A DNA stretch of 64,000 nucleotides, from assembly GCF_900108505.1 (NCBI RefSeq), contig NZ_FNWU01000004.1, forward strand, positions 62,001 to 126,000, given 5' to 3'. Origin of the DNA: Halopenitus malekzadehii. GTDB lineage: Archaea > Halobacteriota > Halobacteria > Halobacteriales > Haloferacaceae. Within the stretch, counting starts at the first letter, position 1, and the number at the start of each line of letters is the position of its first letter. The notes beneath the pieces are model-generated. The model was not told the DNA's origin. It made no database searches and saw only the letters and a list, made by a program, of their open reading frames with translations. Shown in pieces: positions 1 through 7,942 of this stretch. The position numbers and the translations under genes were made by a program.

Positions 1-1479
1 ACCGTCGTCGTTTCCGTCGTCCACGACGCCTCGGGTGAGGTGCTCGACCGGACCACCCGCGACCTCGCCGCCACGAACGATGCCGGTGACGGCGACGACA
101 CCGATGACGGCGACGACACCGATGACGGCGATGCTGATGATGACGAGGAGGAGCCCACCGCACCGACCCTCGAGTTCGCCTCGATCGACGGGCTCGAGGA
201 CGCCGACACGGACCACGAGTACGAACCCACCGTCACGGTCGCCGAAACCGCGGGTGTGACCGCCGAGAACGTGACCGTGACGCTCACGATCGAGGCCGAC
301 GACGGCGTCGAGGAGACGATCGACGTCGGAACCGTCTCCGCGGACGGGACCGCGACGGTCACCTTCGAGGACGTCGGCGACTTCGACGCGGGGCGTTACG
401 AGTGGACCCTGACTGTCGAGTCCGACACGACCGACCCGATGGCGGAGACCGGGACGATCCTGGTCGAGGAGGAGGACGAGTCGCCGGCGATCGAGATCGA
501 GGAGGTTCGCGGCCTCGAGGATGGCAGCACGTCGGGGTCCTACGCGCCGGCGATCGATATCAAGGAGGATAACGGCGCGCTCGCGGAGAACGTTTCCGTC
601 TCACTCCAGATATATGCTGGCGACGACGTGGACGAAGAGGACGAAGTCGACGAAGAGGACGAGAGCGAGGGGTCGATCGTCTACGAGGAGACGAACACCT
701 CCATCGGGTCCCTCATCGCGGAGACCGCCACCGTGGAGTTCAGGGTCGGGACCCTGGGTCCCGGCGAGTACACCTACGAGGTCACCGCCGACGCGGATGA
801 CGTGGATCCGGTTTCCGAGGACGGCGACTTCGAGGTTGACGGCCCCGAGCTGGAGATCGAGGACGTCAACGGGCTGGACGACGCCGACTCCGTTACTCCG
901 ACTGCGGCGTCCGTCGAGATCGAGGAGGACGAGGGCGTTCGGGCGGAGAACGTGTCGGTTCGGTTCCTTGTCACCGACGGGGACGGAAACGAGGTCTTCA
1001 ACGTGACGAACGACTCTCTCGGTGCCATCCACGACGAGTCTCGGACCGTACCCTTCGATACGGGACAGCTTGAATCGGGCGAGTACAGCTACGAGATCAC
1101 GGTCGATGCCGACGACACGGATCCGATCACCGAGAACGACGACTTCGAGGTCGCGGCGGTCAGTCACTTCGAGACGCTGACCGCGACGACCGAGGAGACC
1201 GGGAAATCGGGGAAGGTGAAGGACGCGACCGTCTCCTGGCGCGCGGACGACGTCGAGATGGTCACGATCGCGATCGAGGGGATCGACGACGATCTCGAGG
1301 CGGAGTTCGAGGGGTCCGAGGCCGTATCGGGGACCACCACCTTCGAAAATGTGAACGACCAGGGCATCACGATCCGTGCGACCGTGGAGGGTCCCGATGA
1401 CGGGATGACGTGTACGGTCGAGGACGTCGACGGCTCAACGTCGTTCACCCGGGCGGACTTCTCGTGTGAACGGGACTGA
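1..1479 (+). CDS. Secreted/cell-surface repeat protein, 5' end outside window
   Basis: The reading frame is open from base 1, so only the C-terminal ~490 residues are seen. After an Asp/Gly-rich linker come three related domains of about 95-115 residues, each with the pattern [IL]E..GL.D, then AENV.V.L, then G.Y.Y or G.YEW, then D.TDP..E. This is the look of CARDB/Ig-like beta-sandwich adhesion modules. A last domain carries two cysteines (TCTV and SCERD) near the C-terminus, possibly a disulphide. No C-terminal membrane anchor or sorting motif follows; the protein stops at CERD. The very acidic composition fits a haloarchaeal extracellular protein. Function is inferred only from the repeats. 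The promoter and signal peptide cannot be judged here. Confidence 0.75.
   Translation, partial: TVVVSVVHDASGEVLDRTTRDLAATNDAGDGDDTDDGDDTDDGDADDDEEEPTAPTLEFASIDGLEDADTDHEYEPTVTVAETAGVTAENVTVTLTIEADDGVEETIDVGTVSADGTATVTFEDVGDFDAGRYEWTLTVESDTTDPMAETGTILVEEEDESPAIEIEEVRGLEDGSTSGSYAPAIDIKEDNGALAENVSVSLQIYAGDDVDEEDEVDEEDESEGSIVYEETNTSIGSLIAETATVEFRVGTLGPGEYTYEVTADADDVDPVSEDGDFEVDGPELEIEDVNGLDDADSVTPTAASVEIEEDEGVRAENVSVRFLVTDGDGNEVFNVTNDSLGAIHDESRTVPFDTGQLESGEYSYEITVDADDTDPITENDDFEVAAVSHFETLTATTEETGKSGKVKDATVSWRADDVEMVTIAIEGIDDDLEAEFEGSEAVSGTTTFENVNDQGITIRATVEGPDDGMTCTVEDVDGSTSFTRADFSCERD
85..138 (+). repeat. 18-bp coding tandem repeat (DGDDTD linker)
   Basis: Three adjacent 18-bp units, two nearly identical and one diverged, encode an Asp/Gly/Thr linker before the first adhesion-like domain. 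Such acidic linkers are typical spacers between surface-protein domains and can change length by slippage. Confidence 0.6.
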
Positions 1480-1565
1480 GACCCCTCCCCGTGGCTCCGG
1501 CGGAAACGGTCCACTCCGTGATCGTCGCTTCCGTTTCGATCATTGACGTACCATCCTATCGACAG

Positions 1566-1577
1566 GCCCTTATGGGC
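1566..1577 (+). promoter_or_regulatory. TATA element of hmgB
   Basis: A CTTATG-type TATA element sits about 26 nt before the ATG at 1597. This spacing places transcription start at the start codon (leaderless) and supports the short form of the protein over an 18-codon N-terminal extension. Confidence 0.5.
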
Positions 1578-1596
1578 GGTTCCCGAACCCCCGGCT

Positions 1597-2940
1597 ATGA
1601 CTGCCGTCGGCATCGACGCGATCGAGATCCGCACGGGCAAGCTACAGCTCGACCTGCCGAACACCTTCGCCCCCAAGAAGGGCGAGGACCCCGAGAAGTA
1701 CACGAAGGGGCTCGGCCTTGAGACCTCCTCGTTCCCGGACGTCTACGAGGACATCGTCACGATGGGGGCCAACGCGGCCAAGTCGTTGCTCGACCGGAAG
1801 GGACTGGCGCCCGACGAGATCGGCCGGATCGACGTCGCGACCGAGTCGGCCTTCGACCACTCGAAGCCGGTCTCGACCTACATCGCCGGCTGTCTCGAAC
1901 AGGTCTACGACGGCGACTTCCGACACGCCAACAAGGGCGAACGGAAGTTCGCCTGCGTCTCGGGCACCCAGGCGATCGACGACGCGTACAACTGGATCCG
2001 CGCCGGCCGCAACCGCGGGCGCGCGGCGCTGGTGATCGCGACCGACACGGCGCTGTACGAGCGGGGCGACCCCGGCGAGGCCACCCAGGGCGCCGGCGCC
2101 GTCGCGATGCTCGTCACCGAAGACCCCTCGATCGTCGAGTTATCCACCGAACAGGGCTACGGAAGCATGGACGAGACGGACTTCCTCAAGCCGAACCAGC
2201 AGTTCCCCAGCGTCGACGGCAAGCGCTCGATGCAGGTGTACCTGTCCCGGATGCGCGAGGCGCTCGAGGACTACGAGTCGATCGTCGGTCCAGTCGAACC
2301 CGACACCGTCGCGTACGCCCCGTTCCACACCCCGTTCCCGGGAATGGTCCGGAAGGCGGGGCTGTTCGCCTACCGACACATCACCCGAAACACCTCGATC
2401 GAGGACGAGCTGGCCGACTCGATCGGTCGCCAGCCCCGCGAGGACGACTACGGCTCCCGGGAGGCCTACGAGGAGGCGATCAGCGAGTATATGGACGCGC
2501 TCAAGGGAACCGACCGGTATCAGGACTGGTACGCCGAGACGATCGAACCGACCCTCGGGCTCTCGCGGGTGGTCGGCAACTGGTACACCGGATCGGTCCA
2601 CCTCGCTCGCACGAGCGCGCTCCGTGATGCGGCCGAGCGCGGCCTCGACGACGCGTTCGTCGGCGAACGCCTGTTGGTCGGCTCGTACGGCTCCGGCGCC
2701 CAGGCGGAGATCCACTCCGAGACGGTCCGGCCCGGCTGGCGCGAGGAGATCGAGGCGCTCGACATCGACGAGCAGCTCGCGTCGCGGTACGACCTCTCCT
2801 TCGAGGAGTACACGCAGGTCCACGAGGTCCACGACTACGACAAGTCGGTCGACGTCGAGGAGTTCACCGTCCCCGACGGCGAGTTCGTCTTCACCGGCTG
2901 GGGCCGGATGAACGAGCGCACCTACGACTACGTCGAGTAG
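1597..2940 (+). CDS. hmgB: Hydroxymethylglutaryl-CoA synthase
   Basis: Condenses acetyl-CoA with acetoacetyl-CoA to HMG-CoA, the second step of the mevalonate route to archaeal isoprenoid lipids; cytosolic. The 447-residue protein is full length for haloarchaeal HMG-CoA synthases. Visible catalytic elements are the Glu in VATESAFDHSKP, the nucleophilic Cys in FACVSGTQAID and the His in YAPFHTPFPGM. The start at 1597 gives the family-type N-terminus MTAVGIDAIEIRTGK; the frame is open 18 codons further upstream but the TATA element lies inside that stretch. The gene stands alone: its neighbours are a surface protein upstream and a convergent operon downstream. Confidence 0.95.
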   Translation: MTAVGIDAIEIRTGKLQLDLPNTFAPKKGEDPEKYTKGLGLETSSFPDVYEDIVTMGANAAKSLLDRKGLAPDEIGRIDVATESAFDHSKPVSTYIAGCLEQVYDGDFRHANKGERKFACVSGTQAIDDAYNWIRAGRNRGRAALVIATDTALYERGDPGEATQGAGAVAMLVTEDPSIVELSTEQGYGSMDETDFLKPNQQFPSVDGKRSMQVYLSRMREALEDYESIVGPVEPDTVAYAPFHTPFPGMVRKAGLFAYRHITRNTSIEDELADSIGRQPREDDYGSREAYEEAISEYMDALKGTDRYQDWYAETIEPTLGLSRVVGNWYTGSVHLARTSALRDAAERGLDDAFVGERLLVGSYGSGAQAEIHSETVRPGWREEIEALDIDEQLASRYDLSFEEYTQVHEVHDYDKSVDVEEFTVPDGEFVFTGWGRMNERTYDYVE

Positions 2941-2982
2941 GACCCGTATTCGCCCACCGCGGGACGCACGGATCCGCGTCGA

Positions 2983-3396
2983 TCAGGCGTCCGGGTCGAT
3001 CGGCACCCCATCCTCGGTCCGCGGGGCGATGTGGTCGATGAACGACTCGACGTCCGGCTCCCGGACCGTCACCGAGACGTCGATGTCGCCGAGTTCATCC
3101 GGCGAGCCGACCGCGAAGGTCACGACACCCTCGAAGGCGGGCTGTTTCTTGATCGCGAACTCGAAGCCGTCCTCGTCGGCGGTCTCGAAGAACACGCGGC
3201 GAGCCGTGTCGAGGATCTCCTGCTCGTGGAGCACGTCCGAGAACGGATCCAGCGTGTGCGTCTCCGCGACGAGTCGGCCGTCGCGGAACGTCAGCTCCGC
3301 CTCCGGGAAGACGTGTCTGACGGCGTCGGCGACCCGGTCGGTGACCTCCGTGTCGTTGACCGGAGCCTCGATCCGCACGTCGATGCTGTAGATCAC
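2983..3396 (-). CDS. RNA-binding domain protein, UPF0201 family
   Basis: A 137-residue protein starting MIYSIDVRIEAPVNDTEV. It has the features I associate with the archaeal UPF0201/COG1325 family: an N-terminal alpha-beta domain, then F.DGRLVAET and a QEILDTARRVFF helix. Its molecular role is not established; COG1325 is described as RNA-binding/exosome-related. Its ATG overlaps the stop of the upstream kinase-like gene by four bases (3393-3396), so the two are translationally coupled. A 3' end 43 nt past the convergent hmgB stop suggests a short shared termination zone. Confidence 0.8.
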   Translation of the reverse strand: MIYSIDVRIEAPVNDTEVTDRVADAVRHVFPEAELTFRDGRLVAETHTLDPFSDVLHEQEILDTARRVFFETADEDGFEFAIKKQPAFEGVVTFAVGSPDELGDIDVSVTVREPDVESFIDHIAPRTEDGVPIDPDA

Positions 3397-4007
3397 GATC
3401 CGTCGCCCCGTTCGGCCCGAACGGCAGTGTCCCCGGTCGTGTCGTCGGATCCCGCGTCGATCCTGAGGAGGTCCCGGACCCGGTCGCGAAACGCCGACAG
3501 TGAGTCGGTGTTGTCGATCTCGACGTCGGCCGCGTCGATCACCGCTCCCAGCCCGAGATCGAGTTCCCGCTCGTCGCGTTCCCGAAGCGCCTCGACGTCC
3601 GCGTCGGCCGCGTCACGGCCACGGGCGGCGAGGCGCTTCGCGCGAACGTCGAACGGTGCCCGGATCGCCACGAGCGTGAAGTCGTCACCGAACGCCTCCC
3701 GGAACCGCTTGAGCTCGACCGGTGACCGGAGCCCGTCGACGAGCACCGTTTCCACGTCCGACCCCGCCGTCTCGATCGCCTCCCGGATCCGGGGGACGGT
3801 CCGGGCCGCGATGGCGTCGGGTCCCTCCTCCTCGCGAAGCTCGCCGGCGACTCGACCGTGGTGCTCGGCCGGATCGATCCCGCGGTTCCGACACGCCTCG
3901 CGGATCACGTCGCCCATCACGACGACCGGGATTCCCGCTTCCGTCGCGACCGTCGCCGCTTCCCCTTTTCCGCTCCCGGGAAGCCCGACGGTACCGATAA
4001 CGCGCAT
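3393..4007 (-). CDS. P-loop nucleotide kinase-like protein, UPF0200 family
   Basis: A 204-residue protein beginning MRVIGTVGLPGSGKGEAA. The Walker A motif GLPGSGKG is within the first 15 residues, followed by VVVMGDVIREACRNRG as in adenylate/dephospho-CoA kinases, and VLVDGLRSPVELKRF. This matches the archaeal UPF0200 group (dephospho-CoA kinase-like); the substrate is unknown. The frame is open for 76 codons upstream, but that extension would run through tRNA-Arg, so the start at 4007 directly before the P-loop strand is chosen. It is the first gene of a two-gene operon with the UPF0201 protein, a common archaeal pairing. Confidence 0.85.
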   Translation of the reverse strand: MRVIGTVGLPGSGKGEAATVATEAGIPVVVMGDVIREACRNRGIDPAEHHGRVAGELREEEGPDAIAARTVPRIREAIETAGSDVETVLVDGLRSPVELKRFREAFGDDFTLVAIRAPFDVRAKRLAARGRDAADADVEALRERDERELDLGLGAVIDAADVEIDNTDSLSAFRDRVRDLLRIDAGSDDTTGDTAVRAERGDGS

Positions 4008-4117
4008 TACTCCGTCGTCGGCCGCGACCGCCATTAAGCGCTGCGAAGCGACCCCGATCCGTTCGAGCACGCCGGCGACGACGTCGATCGACGGTGATCG
4101 ACGGCCGAGAACCTCAT

Positions 4118-4128
4118 CCCTTATAAGC
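4118..4128 (+). promoter_or_regulatory. TATA element of tRNA-Arg
   Basis: CCCTTATAAGC centred near 4123 lies about 27 nt before the first base of tRNA-Arg, the expected archaeal spacing for transcription starting at or just before the mature 5' end. Confidence 0.6.
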
Positions 4129-4150
4129 GATCGACCGTACGTTCCGATGA

Positions 4151-4225
4151 GGGCACGTAGCTCAGCCAGGAGAGAGCGTCGGACTTCTAATCCGATGGTC
4201 GTGGGTTCGAATCCCACCGTGCTCG
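4151..4225 (+). tRNA. tRNA-Arg(TCT)
   Basis: A complete cloverleaf can be drawn. The acceptor stem pairs GGGCACG with CGTGCTC (one G-U pair). The D stem is GCTC/GAGC, the anticodon stem is TCGGA/TCCGA around the loop CTTCTAA, and the T stem is GTGGG/CCCAC around TTCGAAT. The anticodon is TCT, decoding AGA/AGG. No intron is present and CCA is not encoded. The discriminator base is G. The 3' side is followed by a short region of unknown small genes with base composition unlike the rest of the window. Confidence 0.96.
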
Positions 4226-4255
4226 TTGAATTCACCGTGAGCGTGCATTTGTGAG

Positions 4256-4375
4256 TTACTGGTGAGTACGGTCCGGGACAAACAGCACTTGACCGGCAAC
4301 GTCGTCGATGTTCGGCAGCTCAACAATCTTCAGTCGTTCGAGAACCGTGGCCGTTTCCCGGAAGTTCACCATCAT
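4256..4375 (-). CDS. Possible 39-residue small protein or gene remnant
   Basis: A short open frame starts with two adjacent ATG codons, directly preceded by an in-frame TGA, and ends in TAA just beyond the 3' end of tRNA-Arg. It would encode MMVNFRETATVLERLK and a hydrophobic-acidic tail ending FVPDRTHQ. Composition looks protein-like and codon use is less GC-biased than in the neighbours. It may be a real small protein or the debris of a gene inserted at the tRNA. I recognise no family. Confidence 0.3.
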   Translation of the reverse strand: MMVNFRETATVLERLKIVELPNIDDVAGQVLFVPDRTHQ

Positions 4376-4449
4376 TCACCTAGTCAACCGCGACCGAGGA
4401 GACGGAGCAGAACTGCTTAACGGTTCCAGGTATTCGGACGGCGTAGACG

Positions 4450-4836
4450 ATGGGAAACGGGACCGTACACTACATCGAGTGGGTCGAATATCCACACGCT
4501 CGGCTTCGCGTCGAAATCGACAAAACCGCGGGCGTTCCCACTCGATTCGTCGTTCAACTCGAACGGCGTGTCGACGAGTTCTGGCAGCAGGTCGTTCGAT
4601 TCGATCACGACCCGGAGAATCCGATGGGACACGACATCATCGAGGAAGGACTCCATATGGACGTGTACCGTAATGGTGAAAAGAGCCGCGTGAAAGACGA
4701 CTTCCCACCCGTGGACTTAACACGAGCGCCGCGCTACTGTATTGCGTACATTGAGCAGCACGCAGGGATACTGCTCCGGAGGTTCGAACAATGGCACGAT
4801 CTGAATCAGGATCCGACCCGCGGGATGAGCCGATGA
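4450..4836 (+). CDS. Haloarchaeal protein of unknown function, resembles DUF7718
   Basis: A 128-residue protein with conserved-looking blocks VVQLERRVDEFWQQVVRFDH and HDIIEEGLHMDVYRNGEK. These resemble a small haloarchaeal family I believe is catalogued as DUF7718; its function is unknown. No signal peptide or membrane segment is visible. A TTAA-type element near 4417 (ctgcttaacgg) precedes the ATG by about 30 nt. The downstream small acidic gene overlaps it, so the two are co-translated. The pair sits just after tRNA-Arg, a common integration point, which suggests an accessory cassette. A toxin-antitoxin role is conceivable but not supported by any motif. Confidence 0.6.
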   Translation: MGNGTVHYIEWVEYPHARLRVEIDKTAGVPTRFVVQLERRVDEFWQQVVRFDHDPENPMGHDIIEEGLHMDVYRNGEKSRVKDDFPPVDLTRAPRYCIAYIEQHAGILLRRFEQWHDLNQDPTRGMSR

Positions 4837-5000
4837 GCGACGCCGAACTCGACGCGTTCGAGGACGCCGTCGACGACCTCGGCGAGCGCGTGAGCGAGTA
4901 CCTTGCGGACGGGACCGACCACACCGCAGCCGAAATAGAAACCGACGTCGACGAGCTTCCGATGCCCGACCCACTTGACGATCGAGCCGTCAACGAGTAG
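4791..5000 (+). CDS. Small acidic protein overlapping the DUF7718-like gene
   Basis: Encodes at most 69 residues, rich in Asp and Glu. A second start at 4833 forms an ATGA overlap with the stop of the preceding gene and would give 55 residues beginning MSDAELDAFEDAVDDLGERV. That coupled start may be the true one. A short amphipathic helix is likely; no family is recognised. The tight overlap indicates a functional link with the upstream protein. Confidence 0.5.
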   Translation: MARSESGSDPRDEPMSDAELDAFEDAVDDLGERVSEYLADGTDHTAAEIETDVDELPMPDPLDDRAVNE

Positions 5001-5051
5001 CTACTCCCTGCCAGCGTCTCAACGATATCCTTATAGCCCCCGGCGGCGGCC

Positions 5052-5546
5052 CTAGAGCCCCTCGCCCTGATACGCGCCGTCGTAGGTGTCCTCGTGGTCC
5101 GCCGCGGCGAGGACGAGCTGGGCGATCCGTGCATCGCGTTCGATCGTGATCGGCCGGCCGACCTGCAGGAGTCCCTCGCCGACCCCCTCATAGCCCGCGT
5201 CCCAGACCGCGGTGTTGAGCATACAGGAGTTCCGCAACAGCGAGGAGCGTGGGTAGACGAACCCGACGTGCCCCTCGGGGATCCGGACCGGTTCGCCGTA
5301 CTCGACGACGTAGGCACCGGGTTCGAACCGATAGACATCCGCATCGCCATCTGCATCACCACCCTCGATCGGCACCGGCGTCCGGTCGCCGACTGTCTTT
5401 CCGTCGCGGCCGATGTGTCCCGGGGTGGTCTGCTCGTAGGCGGTTCCGAGGGTGAGATCGACGCCGTTCGGCTGTCGCTGTGCGGCTGTGAGGTCGGCGC
5501 CGGCCGCCTCGAGCGCGGCGGCGACGCGGGCTCCGGATTCGAACAT
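5052..5546 (-). CDS. dcd: dUTPase/dCTP deaminase family protein
   Basis: A 164-residue protein of the Dcd/dUTPase fold, which removes dUTP or deaminates dCTP in pyrimidine nucleotide metabolism. Visible motifs are NGVDLTLG near the N-terminus and PRSSLLRNSCMLNTAVWDAGYEG in the core, split here into PRSSLLRNS and AVWDAGYEG. The start at 5546 gives MFESGARVAAALEAAG; the longer frame upstream is unlikely because the family begins here. Archaeal members can be mono- or bifunctional, so dUTPase versus dCTP deaminase cannot be decided from sequence alone. The gene is divergent from the aconitase gene across 289 bases that hold both promoters. Confidence 0.85.
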   Translation of the reverse strand: MFESGARVAAALEAAGADLTAAQRQPNGVDLTLGTAYEQTTPGHIGRDGKTVGDRTPVPIEGGDADGDADVYRFEPGAYVVEYGEPVRIPEGHVGFVYPRSSLLRNSCMLNTAVWDAGYEGVGEGLLQVGRPITIERDARIAQLVLAAADHEDTYDGAYQGEGL

Positions 5547-5800
5547 ACCCAGCGATCGACCCCCGGCCGGCAAAACCGTATCGACGGGTCCACGCCGAAG
5601 CACACGACGGGCCCACGTCGAAGTCACGCGCCGACGTTCCATCGACGCCGTCGAGACCGATCGGCGTCGATCGTCGTCGATCGCCGTCCGTGTCCTCTGT
5701 TCTCACTGGCCAGTTTTGTTGCGTGTTACCGCGATCTCGATCACCCCAAAATTGCCGGACACAGCGATCCTACACGGTCGTATAGGCGAAAAACTCGCGG

Positions 5801-5810
5801 GATTTATATC
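5801..5810 (+). promoter_or_regulatory. TATA element of aconitase
   Basis: GATTTATATC with TTTATA at 5803-5808 lies about 30 nt before the ATG at 5836, placing transcription start within a few bases of the start codon. Confidence 0.6.
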
Positions 5811-5835
5811 CGAGGCGACTCGACTTACGGTCGAT

Positions 5836-7818
5836 ATGGGACAAACGATAACTGAGAAAATCCTCGATGACCATCTCGTCGACGGCGAGCTGACGCCCGG
5901 CGAGGAGATCGGCATCGATATCGATCAGGTACTCACGCAGGACACCACGGGGACGATGGTCTGGCTCCAGTTCGAGGCGCTGGACATGGACGAGGTCCAG
6001 ACGGAGCTGGCCGCGCAGTACTGTGACCACCAGACTTACCAGTTCGACTTCAAGAACACCGACGACCACCGCTTCCTCCGTTCGGCCGCGGGCACCTATG
6101 GCGCATACTTCTCCCGCCCCGGCAACGGCATCTGTCACCAGGTACACAAGGAGAACTTCGCGGCGCCCGGCAAGACGCTCCTCGGCTCCGACTCGCACAC
6201 CCCGACCCCCGGCGGGCTCGGCCAGTTCGCGATCGGCGCCGGCGGGCTCGATATCGCCGTCGCGATGGGCGGCGGCGCCTACTACGTCGAGATGCCCGAG
6301 ATCGTCAACGTCCACCTCGAGGGCGAGCTGCCCGAGTGGGCGACGGCCAAGGACATCGCGCTGCACCTGCTCGGCGAGCTGACGGTCAAGGGCGGCGTCG
6401 GCAAGGTCTTCGAGTACACCGGCCCCGGCGCGGAGTCGCTCACCATCCCCGAGCGGACGACGATCACCAACCTCGGCACCGAGCTCGGCGCCACCTCCTC
6501 CATCTTCCCGACCGACGAGAAGACGAAGAGCTGGCTCGCCCGACAGGGCCGCGAGGACGAGTACGTCGAGCTGCAGCCCGACGACGACGCCGAGTACGCC
6601 GAGGAGATCACGGTGAACCTCGACGAGCTCGAGCCGCTCATCGCGTGCCCGTCGATGCCCGACAAGGTCGTCCCGGTCAGCGAGGTCGCCGGGACCGAGG
6701 TCGAGCAGACGATCATCGGCTCCTGTACGAACGGCGCCTACGAGGACATCCTCCCGGCCGCGAAGATGCTCGAGGGCCGCGAGGTCGCCAAACACACCGA
6801 GATGATCATCGCGCCCGGCTCCAAGCAGGCCTCTGAGATGCTGGCCCGTGAGGGCTGGACGTCCGAGCTGATGGCCGCCGGCGTCAACTTCTCCGAGGCG
6901 ACGTGTGGCGCCTGCATCGGCATCGGCCACGTGCCCGCCTCCGACTCCGTCTCCCTGCGGACCTTCAACCGCAACTTCGAGGGACGGACGGGCATCGAGG
7001 ACGACTCCGTCTACCTCTGTTCGCCCGAGGTGGCCACCGCGGCCGCGATCAAGGGCGAGATCGTCGACCCGCGGGACCTGGCCGACGAGCTCGACGACCT
7101 CGAGGCCCCCGGCCTCGAGATGGGCACCACCTATACCGACGGTATGGGCCAGGACGACGCCGACATCATCACGCCCGAGGAGGCTATCGACGACGAGCTG
7201 ATCAAGGGTCCGAACATCGGCGACGTTCCCCTCCGGGACGGCATCGACTCCGAGGTCGCGGGTGAGGCCCTCCTCAAGATGGAGGACAACATCACGACCG
7301 ACCACATCATCCCGGCGACGGCGGACATCCTCAAGTTCCGCTCGAACATCGACAAGCTCTCGGACTTCACGCTCTCGCGCATCGACGACACGTTCGCCGA
7401 CCGCGCCCGCGAGGCCGACGGCGGCGTGCTCGTTGCCGGCGAGAACTACGGTCAGGGCTCCTCGCGTGAACACGCGGCCCTGTGTCCGATGTACCTCGGC
7501 ATCGAGGCGGTCTTCGCGCAGAGCTTCGCCCGCATCCACAAGGCGAACCTCTTCAACTTCGGGATCGTCCCGCTCGAGATCGACGCCGAGACCTACGACC
7601 GGATCGACCAGGGTGACGACCTCGATATCCTCGAGGACGTCGACGCCGCGGTCCGCGCGGGCCAGGAGGAGTTCCAGGTCAGCGTGAACGGCGACTGGGA
7701 GTTCAGCGCGACGCTTGACGCCTCCGACCGCGAGCTCGACATCCTCGCGGCCGGCGGCAAGCTCTCCTGGACGAAACGGCAGCACCAGTCCGACGGCGCC
7801 GCGCCCGCCGACGACTGA
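5836..7818 (+). CDS. acn: Aconitate hydratase
   Basis: Interconverts citrate and isocitrate in the citric acid cycle; cytosolic 4Fe-4S enzyme. The 660-residue protein carries the three cluster cysteines in IGSCTNGAYED and ATCGACIGIGH. The N-terminal catalytic part has SDSHTPTPGGLGQFAIGAGG, and the C-terminal swivel domain has GENYGQGSSREHAA. All key elements are present. The ATG at 5836 is chosen because it yields MGQTITEKILDDHLVDG, the normal family N-terminus, and follows the TATA element. The window also holds sucCD, so two citric acid cycle steps lie within 4 kb on opposite strands. Confidence 0.96.
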   Translation: MGQTITEKILDDHLVDGELTPGEEIGIDIDQVLTQDTTGTMVWLQFEALDMDEVQTELAAQYCDHQTYQFDFKNTDDHRFLRSAAGTYGAYFSRPGNGICHQVHKENFAAPGKTLLGSDSHTPTPGGLGQFAIGAGGLDIAVAMGGGAYYVEMPEIVNVHLEGELPEWATAKDIALHLLGELTVKGGVGKVFEYTGPGAESLTIPERTTITNLGTELGATSSIFPTDEKTKSWLARQGREDEYVELQPDDDAEYAEEITVNLDELEPLIACPSMPDKVVPVSEVAGTEVEQTIIGSCTNGAYEDILPAAKMLEGREVAKHTEMIIAPGSKQASEMLAREGWTSELMAAGVNFSEATCGACIGIGHVPASDSVSLRTFNRNFEGRTGIEDDSVYLCSPEVATAAAIKGEIVDPRDLADELDDLEAPGLEMGTTYTDGMGQDDADIITPEEAIDDELIKGPNIGDVPLRDGIDSEVAGEALLKMEDNITTDHIIPATADILKFRSNIDKLSDFTLSRIDDTFADRAREADGGVLVAGENYGQGSSREHAALCPMYLGIEAVFAQSFARIHKANLFNFGIVPLEIDAETYDRIDQGDDLDILEDVDAAVRAGQEEFQVSVNGDWEFSATLDASDRELDILAAGGKLSWTKRQHQSDGAAPADD

Positions 7819-7942
7819 TCACGGTCGAACCGCTCGGTCGACCCGAGCACCGACTCTCACGTTCTTTGCCACGTTCGACGGAACCGAGCACCGACCGGCG
7901 TCGGCCATAGCCTTACAAGACGGGACGACGAACGGGACGGGT

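Noticed and set aside
4008-4235. N-terminal extension of the UPF0200 kinase
   Set aside because: It would be read through tRNA-Arg and lies before the P-loop strand that starts the family.
5770-7785. 671-codon minus-strand open frame opposite aconitase
   Set aside because: Antisense shadow of a high-GC gene; the plus strand encodes a complete aconitase with all cluster cysteines.
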